This document shows positions 33,147 through 45,179 of a stretch of DNA of 64,000 nucleotides, piece after piece. The stretch lies in assembly GCA_001972305.1 (NCBI GenBank), contig BDDD01001641.1, forward strand, positions 62,001 through 126,000, in the 5' to 3' direction. The first letter of the stretch is position 1, and the number at the start of each line of letters is the position of its first letter. Under the pieces are notes generated by a model, which did not search any database, was not told the DNA's origin, and worked only from the letters and a program-made list of their open reading frames with translations. The DNA comes from Cephalotus follicularis. Its lineage: Eukaryota; Streptophyta; Magnoliopsida; Oxalidales; Cephalotaceae. Made by a program: the position numbers and the translations under genes.

Positions 33147-34766
33147 GCCTGGTTCAATTTTTAAAATGTTTTCAAAATGCATTTCTTCCGGGTACTTTCC
33201 TAGGCCCGTGTAAAGGTAACGACTGGGTTTCTTCCCATATTTTAAATATTGTATAGTAAGGGTAAGGGAGAGTCTATAGAGGCGTTCATCGTAGAGTGAA
33301 ACTGTAACTTCTAGTCAGGTATGCTAGCTATCGACCTACAGTCAACTGATCCGTCTACTAGAGTTACTCATGGTACGTGATTGGTTGAGCTCCTATTGGT
33401 CTACTAATAGGCAACCAATTCTAATTGGGCTCCTATCGCTTTACCGGTAACCAACTACATGTATAAAGCTTGAGCTTCTGCCACATTCGGGAGGGTTTAT
33501 ACTCATGTATGTATAGGGTATAGATCTCGTGATCGGTTGAGCTCCTATTGGTCTACCTAAATGCAACTGAGTCTAGTTGAACTCCTATCAGTCTACAGGT
33601 AGGCCACTAGATGTCTAGGCCTCGAGCTTGTGCCACCTTTGGGGGGTTTCTAGACTCATGATGATACGGTATTGTATGCTATGGTATTACGAACGGATGT
33701 ATGGATCTATTGCTAGTTGATCGCTTATAGGTCTACATGTAAGCAATTAGTCTAGTTGAGCTCCTATTGGTCTACTTGTAGGCAACTAGATGTTCTAAAC
33801 CTCTTGAAAAATGGGGAGTTTAGACATACGGATAATGGTATGTTTGGTTAGCCATTTATATATAATTGTATAGGACAATAGTATATAACTCATTGACCTT
33901 CTGATTGTTTGATAGATGTATCGATAGGAGTGTATGTTTAGGTTAACGATTTATATATATGCCGGTATATGATAGTTATATATATGGATTAGTTAATCAT
34001 AAGTGTTCATGCATTATGCCATGTCATGCATTTAAACCTGTGATATATGTTCATATCATAAGCATGGAGTTGTTTTCTACGAGGCCATTTAAATGACCCA
34101 TCTTTCAGGATGAGGCATCGTTTATGTGATCGACTACGAACGGATCAGGGGCAAGTGGCAGTGATCATGGAAGCATAGATCAGTGATGGTAAAGATGCAA
34201 GGAGCATGGATGTAACACCCCGCGCCTGCAGGGCAGACACATGGCATTACTCTCAATCCAATACATAATACAATGGTCGGGACTAGCAATATAAAATGCG
34301 GAAAAACTAAAAACTTTACAAAAACATGTCGATGTGCGGAAGATACAATACGAATATCCATCCATACGATGCAGTACAAATTCTTTACAATACCAGTCTT
34401 ATTCAATACATTACATTTCAATCTTTCACTACAAAATCTCACAACCAGCTCCGCGATATTCAAGCAGTCGTGCGGTCAAAAGAGTCTTCAGTCCTTCTGT
34501 CCGCTGCTACCTGCTGCCCTACCTATGCCGCACACAAGGTACAACACAGCCCCACTCCGAAGGATGGGGTTAGCCACACCGGCTAAGCAGAAACCTCATG
34601 CAGCATGTATGCATGTACAATGTGCAATATCGGTGACAATCTATACAATATCAATGTGCGGTGTACAATATCAATGCATGACATGGCAAATGCATATGTG
34701 CAATTGGCGATCAGACTACCGGTATGTCAGTGGCCCATAACAGAGCATACGAATAGGATATATAAC

Positions 34767-34834
34767 AATCAATCAATCAATGGTAGGCACTCAATGGTGG
34801 TGTATGCAACACCCAATCAATCAATCAATCAATA
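34767..34834. repeat. (AATC)n short tandem repeats in N
   Basis: Two runs of CAATCAATCAATCAAT, with another at 35205-35222. In related LTRs the corresponding stretch is not repetitive, so these are local expansions. Confidence 0.7.
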
Positions 34835-35588
34835 TCCTATAGAGCATGCGACCGATGTCAAACAATGTCAATCAGTTAGCAGTGATCAATCCCACGGAAG
34901 GTAGTCCTTCGAAATGGGTGGGAGATCTATCTACAGTTCTCAGACTGATCAGGTCTGGAATGCATAGATCTTCCAGCTTATGGCTGGGTCAATACAGTCT
35001 GGATGGGCTACAGCTGAGGGAGCTACTGATGACGTTAGGAAGCTACAGCCCTCATCGAGCGTCAATCATCAATCAATCGTGCTCGTCAGCATATGCTCAT
35101 CAGCAACACAATACAATAAAAGAAACGATCGACGGAATAGGTGGACAAAGTCAAACTAACATGCCAATGTAAATCACAAGGTCACTCTATAGGATCCATA
35201 CAATACAATCAATCAATCAATCGAGTCAATACAATGTTAAGTAAAGTCAATAAGTGGTGGTGTCTAATGGAGAAATGGGAACGTGAGTCCATTGTACTGA
35301 CTTAGACTCACAACAACACTCATGAATCAAGCAATCGATCAATGTATCATTACAACGTCGAAGCAAAGTCAATAAGTGGCGGTGCCTAATGGAGGGATGT
35401 TAACGTGCGTCCATTTTACTGACTTAGACTCACAACAACACCTATGACCCAAGCAATCAATCAATCAGTACAATCATTAAAACCGTTTTCAAACACTTGA
35501 ACACCTCAAGCGAGGCTCCGGTCAAGAGGCAATGTGAAAAGAAGTTGAAAACCAACTTTAAACAGTTAAAAACTCCTTTCAGTACATT

Positions 35589-35940
35589 AGGCGTCGATGT
35601 CCTTGGTGAAAGACATCGACACCTCTTTAAAACGGTGGAAAGACGTCGATGTCTTTGAAAGACATCGATGTCTTTCCCTATTTGTGTAGAGATTTGGCCA
35701 AAGACGTCGATGTCCTTGGAGAAAGGCATCGACGCGTTTCAATAAAAATAGCCTGAGAATACGCATCGCTGTTCGGTATCGATGTCTTTCCTGGGGAAAG
35801 ACATCTCGAGGAAAAGACGTCGATGTCTTTGAAAGACGTCGATGTCTTTGCTGCAGAATCAAAGATACAACACTCTGATGAGAAAGACATCGACGTCCAT
35901 GGGCTAGGGGTCGATGTCTTTGCTGGGCAGAGTCGATTTT
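35589..35940 (-). repeat. AAAGACGTCGATGTCTTT array in N
   Basis: Twelve or more units in 350 bp. Several are full palindromes, such as AAAGACATCGATGTCTTT near 35656 and AAAGACGTCGATGTCTTT near 35830. The flavour is shared with element I. It lies about 500 bp downstream of the N TATA box. Confidence 0.85.
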
Positions 35941-36839
35941 ATGCAGAAAATAAGGCCAATCTCAAGTCAAAATCTAATTTAAAGCCATTCTTTGAAACCC
36001 AAGGTTTACAATCAATCATTTGAGGTTAGTAACACTTGTTACAACCTCCAATTTAACATTTTAATCTTTCTATTAACAATTAGGTCAAGGATTTGCTAAA
36101 AACCCTAAAAACCCCAATTCATTCAATTCAATGAAATACAATCACTCAATTCAATCAATCATTCAATCAATTATGCAATAAAGCAATAGGCAATCAAGTA
36201 GGGAATTCCTACCTATCACTGAAGCTTCAAAAGTTGAGCTATTGATCAGTCAATCGGCTGAAATCACCCGAGAATCAGCTACTTTCTCGTTCAATCGGCA
36301 ACCCACAACTTGTAATCGGTGTCCTTGTTGAAGGAGATGCAAATCCGGTTGCAAGAGAGGAAGATGGAGGGTCCAACTAGAGAGAGGGGGGGAGAAGGAT
36401 AGAGAGAGAAGAAGAATGAGTGAAAAATGAGAGAATGAGAGTAAGAATTGACTTTTATAGTCAATTCAACTAACTCTCCAAAACTCAACCCAGAATCCCG
36501 ACTATACATGCATAAAACCAACACAATCACAATAGGTATAGAAATACCTCAATTCAATACGATTCAGTACGGACCAATACGGTACGATGTATGCATGAAC
36601 AGTACAAAAGGGAATTTGGGTCGTCACAATGGATCCAAAGATGGATTCTTGTATGGATTTCATGTATGAATATTTAAGAATGTTTGAATGGATGTGCGCA
36701 CATATGTATTAAAGTTTAAATATTTTATTGTTTTTTGCTATACGAAATAACTTAGCTATCCCTGACTTATTGTTTTAAGAGTCTTAATGGGTTTCTGTGA
36801 TGTCTCAAACCCTTATCGGGTCTAGGGTGTCACAGTTAA

Positions 36840-38289
36840 TCCTTAAAGAAGTTAATCATGTTCCTAATATGCATCTTTATTTCATTTTTGTGGGTAAACT
36901 TAATGCAGAAGGATTGTGCAACACTTTTAGCAATGGCCAGTGAAAGCTTACAAAGGGTGCAATGGTTATGGCAAGAGGTAAAAATTTCTTGTTATTGTAC
37001 TTCTTACAGGCAAAGCTCTCCAAAGGTTTTTGAATGCAGTGAAGATGATGATGCTATTGTATAATGACATAAGAAGCTCAGTCACATGAGTGAAAACAAA
37101 ATGGCTTTATTGTCCAAAAAGAAACTTCTACCTGAGATTAAAAGTGCATAATTGAAAGGGTGCTCTCATTACTTATTATGTAAACACAACAAGGAGTCTT
37201 TCAAGAGTTCCCCTTCTTTTAGAGAATCAAGTGTACTTGATTTGGTGTATTCTGATGTGTTCTTCTATGAAAACGAGGTCACTTGGTGGTTCCCTTTAAT
37301 TTTTCACATTTATTGATGATCACTCAAGAAAATTATAGGTCCATACTTTGAAGACAAAGGATTACATGTTCGGTGCTTTCAAGAAGTTTCAGGCCTTAGT
37401 TGAGCGGTAGACTGGGAAGAAGTTGAAATTCATTCGCATAGATAATGTGGGTGAGTAATTGGGACCGTTTGATGAATAATGCAGAGAGCAGGGTATTCAA
37501 CATCAGAAGACACCTCCAAAGACTTTACAATTGAATGGTTTATTAAAGAGAATGAAATGAACACTGATGGAGAGAGTTAGATGTTTACTTTCGTATACAA
37601 GGCTATCAAGATCATTTTAGGCGGAGGCTTTGAGTATAGTTGTATATGTGTTGAATTGTTCACATTTTGTTCCATTACATTTTGATGTGCTAGATCAAGT
37701 TTGGATAGCGAAAGATGTCTCTTATGATCATCTACTTGTCTTTGGATGCAAGGCATTCATGCATGTTCCCAAATATGAGAGGTCTAAGCTTGATGTCAAG
37801 ACTCATCCATGTGTAATTTTGGGTTACAGGCAGGTTGAATTTGGTTACAAATGGTATGATGAAGTTGGGAAGATAATTGTCAGAAGCCGTTATGTTGTAT
37901 TTATGCAATATCAGACTATAAAGGATATCAAAAGCATAAAGAAGACAACATCTCAGCACAGTGATGATTTAGTTGACTTGGATCCATTTTCTTCAAAGCC
38001 ATCAGCAGAGCATGCGAGAGATGAGGTTCAGAATGACGAGCAGGGTGCAGATGATATAGACCTTCCTATACAGGTTGAGGCAATCATGAGCATGAGGACC
38101 ACTCGCCTGTACCTGAAGTTCCATCACTTTGGAGGTCTGTCAGAGATCGACATCTTTCTATGTGATGCGATACTCATCAGATGAGTATGTGTTGATTATT
38201 GACGGGGGAGAGCCCGAGACTTTTGAAAAGGCTATTGAAGATGAGCATAAGCCTGAGTGCCTTAATGCTATGGAAGATGAGATGAAGTC
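36840..38289 (+). pseudogene. D integrase and start of RT
   Basis: Starts EVNHVPNMHLYFIFVGKLNAEG (protease-integrase joint), then the degenerate HHCC finger (CSHYLLCKHNKES), the core SVLDLVYSDVF (first Asp), KFIRIDNVGE (second Asp) and the QLNGLLKR region, where the catalytic Glu is lost. From 37630 to 38120 one longer frame covers the C-terminal part with DHLLVFGCKAFMHVPKYERSKLDVKTHPCVILGY. It ends YVLIIDGGEPETFEKAIEDEHKPECLNAMEDEMKS, the entry to copia RT. Many stops and frame changes; not functional. Confidence 0.75.
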
Positions 38290-38926
38290 TGACAGAATAT
38301 ACAAGAGGGGGACGAGGGGTGAATTGTATATTCTATGGATATGTATACTTTTTTATTTTTAGCAAATAGTAAACCAAGATGATGAATAAGTAACAAGAAA
38401 ATAAACAAGTATTTAAAGAAGATTAAACAAGTATCTATCAATCACATAAATAGAAAAATAAAAGAGATTAAGGATAGAGAGATGCAAATACAATTTATAG
38501 TGATTCAACTAATCTCTTTGCCTACGTCCACTCTCCAAGACTCCTCATTGAGTATTTCACTAGTATTCCTCTCGAATTCCTCTCAAATATAGATCACGAT
38601 TTGAGTTCTGTGTGAAAATAGAAAACACCTTTACACTTTAGTGATTCACCCAATCACTAAGCAAACTTCACACCTAGATGCTTTCAAGAGCACACTACTC
38701 TTGATTACAACTTAGAAGATTTCAGTAGCTTTTTACAAAGTAGAAGACCTCACAATAGGTCAAGTATGTAAACTTAAGCTCAATTTTATCACGCAGATTA
38801 CAAAGTAGAAAATATTGAGGCTTTTTGAGTGACTAGCCATTTGAGAAAAAAACTTGAGAGAATTCTTGAATCTTTTGATCAGATGTTTTTCTTTGCTCAT
38901 TGATGCTAGAATGCATCTAGCAAAAC

Positions 38927-38936
38927 CTTTTTATAG
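38927..38936 (-). promoter_or_regulatory. TATA box of LTR L
   Basis: Minus-strand CTATAAAAAGG, about 95 bp downstream of the array. Confidence 0.55.
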
Positions 38937-39028
38937 TTGAAAATCAGTCTTATAGCCATTAGTAGTGTGTATGAGAATTACAAATTCATTGCTCTTTGTC
39001 AACTAGCCATTAGCTACAAATTAGCTCC

Positions 39029-39436
39029 AGGACGTCGACTGAATTGCATAAAACGTCGACTTAATGCCAACCTTTGACTTACTACTCTGTGTTTGACAAC
39101 CAAAAGCGTCACCGTTATTTTCTTAAACGTTGTCTTGTTCTTGATATTTTCCAGAACGTCACCTTTATTCATTTATATGTCGATTTGTTCTTCATTTTAC
39201 CCAGAATGTCGCTTACATTGTTTAACATTGCCTTAATGCTGAGCCCTGACTTTGTGTCCCGAGTTGAACATCGACTTGGAAGAAAAATATCACCTTAATG
39301 CTGAGCACTGACTCTGTGACATACGTTAAATGTAGACTGAATTTCACTAGGCATTGTCGTGTTCCTCTTTTCGTCCTGCACAAGACTTAAAAAACCCAGT
39401 ACATCGACTTTATTGGGAATAATGTTGACTGTATTG
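39029..39436 (-). repeat. Degenerate AACGTCGAC array in U3 of L
   Basis: About fourteen weak units such as GGACGTCGACTGAA, AAACGTCGACTTAATG, AAGCGTCACCGTTA and ACATCGACTTTATT. Much more eroded than in A and B. Confidence 0.55.
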
Positions 39437-39592
39437 GTTTATATCAGTATAGTTCAGGTTTCAAAAGTTTTTCTCTCCTTTGTGTACTAATTACTTAATC
39501 ATAAGTTCTTTTATTAACTTAGCCATTACTATATAATTTTTGTTATCATCAAAATCATATTTTCAGGTTCATTGAGAGTTGAAAACTTAACA

Positions 39593-39608
39593 TTCTCCCC
39601 CTTTTTGA
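39593..39608 (-). other. Polypurine tract of L
   Basis: Minus-strand TCAAAAAGGGGGAGAA before the 3' LTR, preceded by CATCA as in A and B. Further purine tracts lie near 39680 and 39700. Confidence 0.75.
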
Positions 39609-39964
39609 TGATGACAAAATCATTTTGCATAATAAGCATTTTAAAACAAAAGTTAGAAAGATAAAGTTCAAAAATACTGCCCCTTAACAAAAGTCCTCCC
39701 CTTGAATATAAAAAGGATTTGATTTAACAACTATGAGTATAAAATCATAAGATTAAGAGAGACAAAGTATTCCTTAGTTCTTTATACACACTTTTGCATA
39801 TACATAACATGCTAGCTTCCAAAAAAAAAAAAAAACAACTAAAAACGTGCATACAATCTATTACCTTGCAATTCACAAGTATGCTATGCATTCATCAAAT
39901 TAAACATTATAACATTATGCTAATTTTCTCTCCCATTTTAGAGAGAATAAAAAGGGCATGAAAA

Positions 39965-40443
39965 AAATGAAGCTAATCATCAGCAACACATAAACCAAGT
40001 TCTTTTTTGAATTTTGAAATGTTGTTCTCATCAAGAGGTTTTATAAACATATCCGCAATTTGATTATCAGTTGAAACATATATTAAAGAAATATGTTCCT
40101 TTTCAAAATGATCTCTGATAAAATGATATCTCATATCAATATGCTTTGTTAGAGAATGATGAACTGGAGTTTTAGCTAAACAAATAGAACTAGTATTATC
40201 AACCTTGATAGGGACATCTTTAAAAACAAAACCAAAATCAGTAAGTTGTTAAATTATCCATAAAACTTGAGCACAACAACTTTCAGCAGTATATTCAATT
40301 TCAGTAGTTAAAAGTGCTATTGAATTGTGCTTCTTACTATACAAAAATATGAGCATATTTCCAAGAAATTGACAAGAACCACTAGTACCCTTACGATCTA
40401 CCTTATAGCCACCAAAATCAACATCCGAGTAAGCATGTAATTT
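39965..40443 (-). pseudogene. L RNase H
   Basis: LHAYSDVDFGGYKVDRKGTSGSCQFLGNMLI and SIALLTTEIEYTAESCCAQVLWI at 40249-40443, then degraded sequence with KPLDE-NISKFKKELGLC near 39985-40040. The first Asp (SDVD) and the Glu motif (TTEIEY) are recognisable. F2 inserted just before HAYSD. Confidence 0.7.
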
Positions 40444-40591
40444 TGTAATAACCACAAATTCAATTCGTGTACATTGTAATATTGATGAATAAAATGTGCA
40501 CTTGTTTGAATTTAATGTTCAATTATTATACGGTTGTGGTTGTTAGTTTATTTAAGCAAATGGACCTAAAATAACCAAAGGCAGCCATCGA

Positions 40592-40670
40592 CAGCCGACT
40601 GTCACAGGGGAATAGTCGACTGTCTGATGCGTGGTGTGACATTCGACTGCCTGTTGAAGACAGTCGACTG
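40592..40670 (+). repeat. CAGTCGACTG cluster 1 of F2
   Basis: Four units in 80 bp: CAGCCGACTG, TAGTCGACTG, CATTCGACTG and CAGTCGACTG, about 150 bp from the LTR start, as in F1 and F3. Confidence 0.8.
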
Positions 40671-41735
40671 GAACGGTACAGAACAGGTGTCTGCGCATGC
40701 CTATGTGACTGAATCAAAAGGCATTGCATGAGGTACAGGTGTTAGGCGAAGTCACCAGCTGCCAGAGCATGCAAAAAGGAATGCTTGCATGTTCTCTGCA
40801 GACCTGCAACCTGCAAACTGAAATGGAAAGAGAGAAAGGTGAGAAAGAGGAATGCATGTGAGAGAGAGAAGGAAATGAGAGAAAACTGAGTAATGGAGCC
40901 TGGCGAATTCTAAAGCTCCCAGACCTTTATATCAGATGTCCATGAGCTGACTGTGTGTTAGAAAAACACTGAGATAAGGGGAGAATTGCTGGAGAATTGT
41001 TGGCAAATGGATGCATGTTGAAGGCTTAGTGTGCAAAGGAAGAACTTGGAAGCTTTGGATTTCTCCTGGTAAGTTTCCAAATTCGAGCTCCCTGCTGATG
41101 TAGTAACTGTTAATGATGTAACTAGGAGGGTTAGATGTCTTCTGTTAACATGGTTGAGGTTAACAATCTCTAGAATGGAATTAGAAATGGTAATGTAAGG
41201 GAGAAAGGAATATGAATTTGAAGCTTAGAGAATTGTCGATAAGCCTATGATTTGATTAGGGTTGTTGATATAGTTGTCTCTAGGTATGTGACTACTGTCT
41301 AAACATATATATACACCTTCTGTAACATGCAAGCATGGTAGTTACTAGAAGTAGGAATGAATAATGGAGAAAAGTTATTGTTAATGTAAAGAGGGACTTA
41401 ATGAACTCTCGATAACTACTGTTGAAGTAGTAATTGCAACTGGATAACTAGTTAACCTACTGGTTAGTGACTGAATCTCCATGCATGCATAATATAGATT
41501 TATCCTGCTGGAATTGAAGGATTGGTTGGTGGAAAAAGACTTGGAAACTCAAAGAGAAAGATCAATTCCAATTGATCTTGGGATAGCAATTGAGGTAGGG
41601 GTAATGACATATTTTGGAAGATATGAGTATGCATATCATGTATGTTTATTTTTTGCTTGATTGCATGCATTGATTGGATTGATATTAGATTTTGGAATTA
41701 TATAACCTGCTACTGCCTGCATTTCTGGGCAGAAG

Positions 41736-41849
41736 CAGTCGACTGTTCTTCATGGCAGTCGACTGCTCAACCCTATCCAGTCGACTATTAAGACAAAACA
41801 GTCGACTGCTCAATCAAAACAGCCGACTGTTCTTGAGAACAGCCGACTG
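41736..41849 (+). repeat. CAGTCGACTG cluster 2 of F2
   Basis: Six units in 114 bp, four CAGTCGACT(G/A) and two CAGCCGACTG. F1 has four in the homologous place, so unit number has changed between copies. Confidence 0.85.
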
Positions 41850-43022
41850 TCCTGGGCTAAAGTTTTGATATAGGTCCTGTTTGGGCCCCAATTGAATTGC
41901 TACTGTCCTTGCTATTGTTCCTCTATATGCTACTGTTAATTAGTATATACTAGTGATTGTTATAAATCTATTGTTTCCATATTTCCAAAGATTGAACAAA
42001 CCTAGTGCTATGTGCACAAATTATGATATCAACTATCCTTTCAAATGAAAGTTTATTGTTAAAGAAACTACTGATTTTCCTCCTATGAGAGGTACTACCT
42101 GTTTTGTTCTCCAATCGAGAACCATTATTGTATTGAGATCGTTTTCCTCCTATGAGATGTACGATAAATGAATTGTTATAAGTTCTAAAGAAAACAACTT
42201 CTATATTGCATACTATTGATATATGTAATATTTCTTCTGAATTGATTGAATTGTTTTTCTATGTTTATTACCGTTAGTCGAGTGATGGCAGAGGTCACTG
42301 ACTACGGTGGGGATCCTAGGTGCCAGGAGTTGGCTAGAGTATCACCCAAACGTATATGCATTGCAGATCTTATTTGTTAAACTGCCCGCTAACGCCGGTA
42401 GTAAATGTTACCTTATCTATCATCTCGGAGTGTAGAGTGATGGATAGGTTGTGCACAGTCGGACCTAGGAGGTAGCGACATGTGACACCCAAAGCAGGAT
42501 GAATTGATTATACCCTTGTGTGGTATTCTTGCATATGTATTGTCTATGGCCACTTGGCATGATTGCTTATATATTGGCATACTTAAATGTTATTTGAATA
42601 TAAACTATCATACATGTTGCATTCATATATTCCTTAGCATGCATTACCTTCCTACGTAGCCAAGTGAGGACAACGGCTAACCCCTACAATTTCAGATTAA
42701 GCGAAGACTTCGGAGATTTCTACTGAAGCTTGGAGAGCTTCCATTTTTGACTTAAGGTTGTTATTTTTATGATGATGTACTGTATTTTGTAATGAACGGT
42801 TCATACCCCGTACTTGTTGTACTTCCTTATGTATAAGGATGATTTTATTTTGACTTGTACCTACACGTAGTATGGGATGCGTGCGGATGACTTATGTTTG
42901 ATAATCCAGACATGACTGCTTCCGCTTATGTATTTGAAGTGTTAATAATAATGTTGGATTATATTGCTATTTTCTGATATCACCATATATGCTTGTCTTT
43001 GACGGAATAACGGGGTGTGACA

Positions 43023-43930
43023 AATTCAAAACAAGAATCTCTAGAATACCAAAGACCTAAGGTAGGCATATATGCTAGATACTTAAATATTCTTTTTACA
43101 ACAAAAAGATGAGATTCTTTAAGATTGGATTGAAAATGTCCACAAAGACAAATACTAAACAAAATATCAGGTCTACTAGTAGTCAAATATAATAAAAATC
43201 TAATCATACTTTTGTAAAGCTTTTGATTAACTAATTTACTTTGTTCATCCTTATCTAGCTTTGTATATGTACTCATAGGAGTTTTGCTTGCTTTTAAAGT
43301 TTCCATTCCAAACTTTTTGAGCAAAATGTTGACATACTTTGTTTGATTTATGAAGATTCCTTCTTTTGATTACTTGATTTATAATTGAAGAAAGAAGTTT
43401 AATTCTCTCATCATACTCATTTCAAACTTGCTTTCATGATGTCAGAGAAATCCTTACACATGATTCATTAGTGGAGCCAAAAATAATATCATCAACATAA
43501 ATTTGTACTACAAGCAAATCATTAACATTGGTTTTTGTAAAAAGAGTAGTATCTACATTTTCTCTTTTAAACCCTTTATCAGTCAAGAATTTTGTCAATC
43601 TTTCAACCAAGCTCTTGGAGCTTGCTTTAGCCCATATAAAGCCTATTTAAGTCTAAAAATACGATTTGAAAAATGTGGATCCTCAAAACCAGGGGGTTGT
43701 TCCACGTAAAATTCTTTTTTAATAAAACCATTTAGAAAAGCACTTTTAACATACATTTGAAAAAGAGTATAATTTTTATAACAAGCAAAGGCAAGTAACA
43801 TATACGTATATATTCAAATCTAGCAACAAGAGCATAGGTTTCATCATAATCAATTCCGTATTCTTGTGAGTAACATTTTGCTACAAGTTTAGCCTTATTT
43901 CTTACGATAATACATTGATCATCCATTCAT
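43023..43930 (-). pseudogene. L reverse transcriptase remnants
   Basis: At 43732-43926 the frame has IVRNKAKLVAKCYSQEYGIDYDETYALVARFEYIR, the copia RT entry. At 43023-43324 it has KKFGMETLKASKTPMSTYTKL and KLYKSMIRFLLYLTTSRPDILFSICLCGHFQ, the RT-RNase H connection. Between them lie fragments of the palm/YVDD region on the minus strand ('VDDIIFGSTNES' near 43470-43500) with frame changes. Confidence 0.7.
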
Positions 43931-44474
43931 CCATTTTATTTCTATAAACTCATTTAATGCCAATAACATGATGATTTAAAGGTCTATTAACAAGAGTCCA
44001 TATTTCATTTCTTTCAATTTGAATCAATTCCTCTTGCATAGTAATTATCTCATTTTCATCTTTTTTTCACCCATTTTATATTTTTAGGCTCTATTTGATA
44101 TAGAAAAGCAAGATAATTACATGCATTATCTTTGGAACAAGTTACGATACCTTGTTTATGATTACCAATAATAGTTTCATGCGGATGTCCTTTTACTTCA
44201 TTAGAGTCTTTTCTTCCAAGATATTTTGATAGTCTTCTTGTGAATCATCCTTCGATTCTTCCTTTGGATGATTTTCAACTTGACTTTCCTTTTCTTCATG
44301 AAAATCTATTTCAACTATGTTTCTAGAAAGTTTTGGATTAGATTCATCAAAACATTCATAGATTCTTCAACTTATATAGTTCTTTTATTGAAACATCTAT
44401 ATACTCTACTATTCGAAGAATTCCGAAGAAAAATTCTTTCATCCGCTTTTGAATCAAACTTACTAAGTTGGTCC

Positions 44475-44930
44475 TTGCCATTGTTTTTTTTTAAAAAGTG
44501 TCCTTACCATTGTTATGAATGAAGCATTTACACTTAAAGGTATGAAAGTAAATTATTTTAGAATTTCTCTCCCTCCACAACTCATATGGAGCCTTTTTGA
44601 GAATTGGTCTTATTGATATTCTATTTAGAACATAACATGAAATGTTTGTAATTTCAGTCCCAAAATATTTTGATAAATTATTTTTACCAAAAATAGTTTT
44701 TGTCATCTCCTTTAAAGTTCTATTCTTTCTTTCAACAACACCATTTTGTTGAAGCGTTCTAGGCATTGAAAACTCATGTTTAAATCCATTTTCTTTACAA
44801 AGTTCTTCAAACCTATAATTTTCAAATTTTTTACTATGATCACTTCTAATTTTAAAAATAGAAGTATTTTTTTTTATTTTTGAACACTAATACAAAATTT
44901 TGAAAATTATTTAAACACTTCACTTTGCCA
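44475..44930 (-). pseudogene. L integrase core remnant
   Basis: Contains SIFKIRSDHSKKFENYRFEELC (second Asp), PRTLQQNGVVERKNRTLKEM (catalytic Glu) and ISCYVLNRISIRPILKKAPYELWRERN. The matching stretches in A and B are the same protein. The N-terminal part is missing. 44940-45180 is AT-rich, and I see nothing firm in it. Confidence 0.7.
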
Positions 44931-45179
44931 ATTGAGAGAATATATAAATAGATTTTAGGTAAAAAATTAAGGGAAAATTTTGGCTGCATATATTAAAAAA
45001 TGAGACTTTTTCAAAAATAGAAACTTTCTAAAAAGATTATTACTTACACACCAAGAAACAAAGAGAATTATTTCCACTAGTTATTTCATGTCTTCATGTG
45101 TACCTAAAAAGTTAAAATTTCAAATTTTGCCTTTTGATACCCAAACACTATTGGGTCCACTTTGGTTAGTCACATGAGT

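Larger units (their letters stand above)
34211..36628 (-). mobile_element. N: 2.4-kb solo LTR in the C 3' LTR
   Basis: Perfect duplication ATGGA at 34206-34210 and 36629-36633. On the minus strand it starts TGTGACGACCCAAATTCCC and ends GGCGCGGGGTGTTACA. Minus orientation is also shown by the 'ttagccggtgtggctaacccc' segment (34560-34590), shared with F and G, and by a TATA box GACTATAAAAGTC near 36450-36462 followed by a CT-rich leader. No protein; frames at 35457-35890 cross the palindrome array. Confidence 0.85.
29223..36834 (+). mobile_element. C: short gypsy derivative with long LTRs, holding N
   Basis: Flanks are gttag (29218-29222) and gttaa (36835-36839). 5' LTR 29223-31483; PBS; internal region of only about 690 bp with a gag fragment; PPT; 3' LTR 32175-36834 interrupted by N. 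Its LTRs are about 2.26 and 2.24 kb. It has no pol. Same LTR family as K. Confidence 0.85.
32175..36834 (+). repeat. 3' LTR of C, interrupted by N
   Basis: LTR sequence at 32175-34210 and 36634-36834, ending ATCGGGTCTAGGGTGTCACA. The TATA box ACTATAAATAG is at 32363-32373. Confidence 0.85.
23200..38289 (+). mobile_element. D: Ty1/copia element, broken by E, C and L
   Basis: Plus-strand copia element with a 5' LTR of about 0.72 kb, PBS, gag, protease and integrase, reaching the start of RT at about 38289, where L inserted. The rest of D would lie beyond the right edge of the window. Pieces in order: 23200-24895, 29075-29217, 36840-38289. It interrupts the LINE between PIKTK and upstream sequence. 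The coding part is full of stops, so D is one of the older insertions. Confidence 0.75.
38290..39592 (-). repeat. 3' LTR of L
   Basis: Minus-strand start TGTTAAGTTTTCAACTC directly after the PPT. Its U5 half ('cctacgtccactctccaagactcctcattgagtatttcac' near 38520) matches the same zone in the LTRs of A and B, showing one lineage. Confidence 0.75.
40444..43022 (+). mobile_element. F2: 2.6-kb solo LTR in L
   Basis: Starts TGTAATAACCACAAATTCAATTC and ends GAATAACGGGGTGTGACA; flanks aattt (40439-40443) and aattc (43023-43027), one mismatch. The RNase H frame of L resumes across it (RDSCFEF to LHAYSD). Same family as F1 and F3. No coding sequence recognised. Confidence 0.85.

Noticed and set aside
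35457..35890. Minus-strand frames rich in 'RHRRLSKTSTSF' in LTR N
   Set aside because: Direct translation of the AAAGACGTCGATGTCTTT array; three overlapping frames give similar peptides, as expected for a repeat.
23200..38289. Pararetrovirus or integrated virus origin for the RT/integrase pieces
   Set aside because: Domain order, LTRs, PBS, PPT and target duplications are those of LTR retrotransposons; no movement or coat protein was seen.
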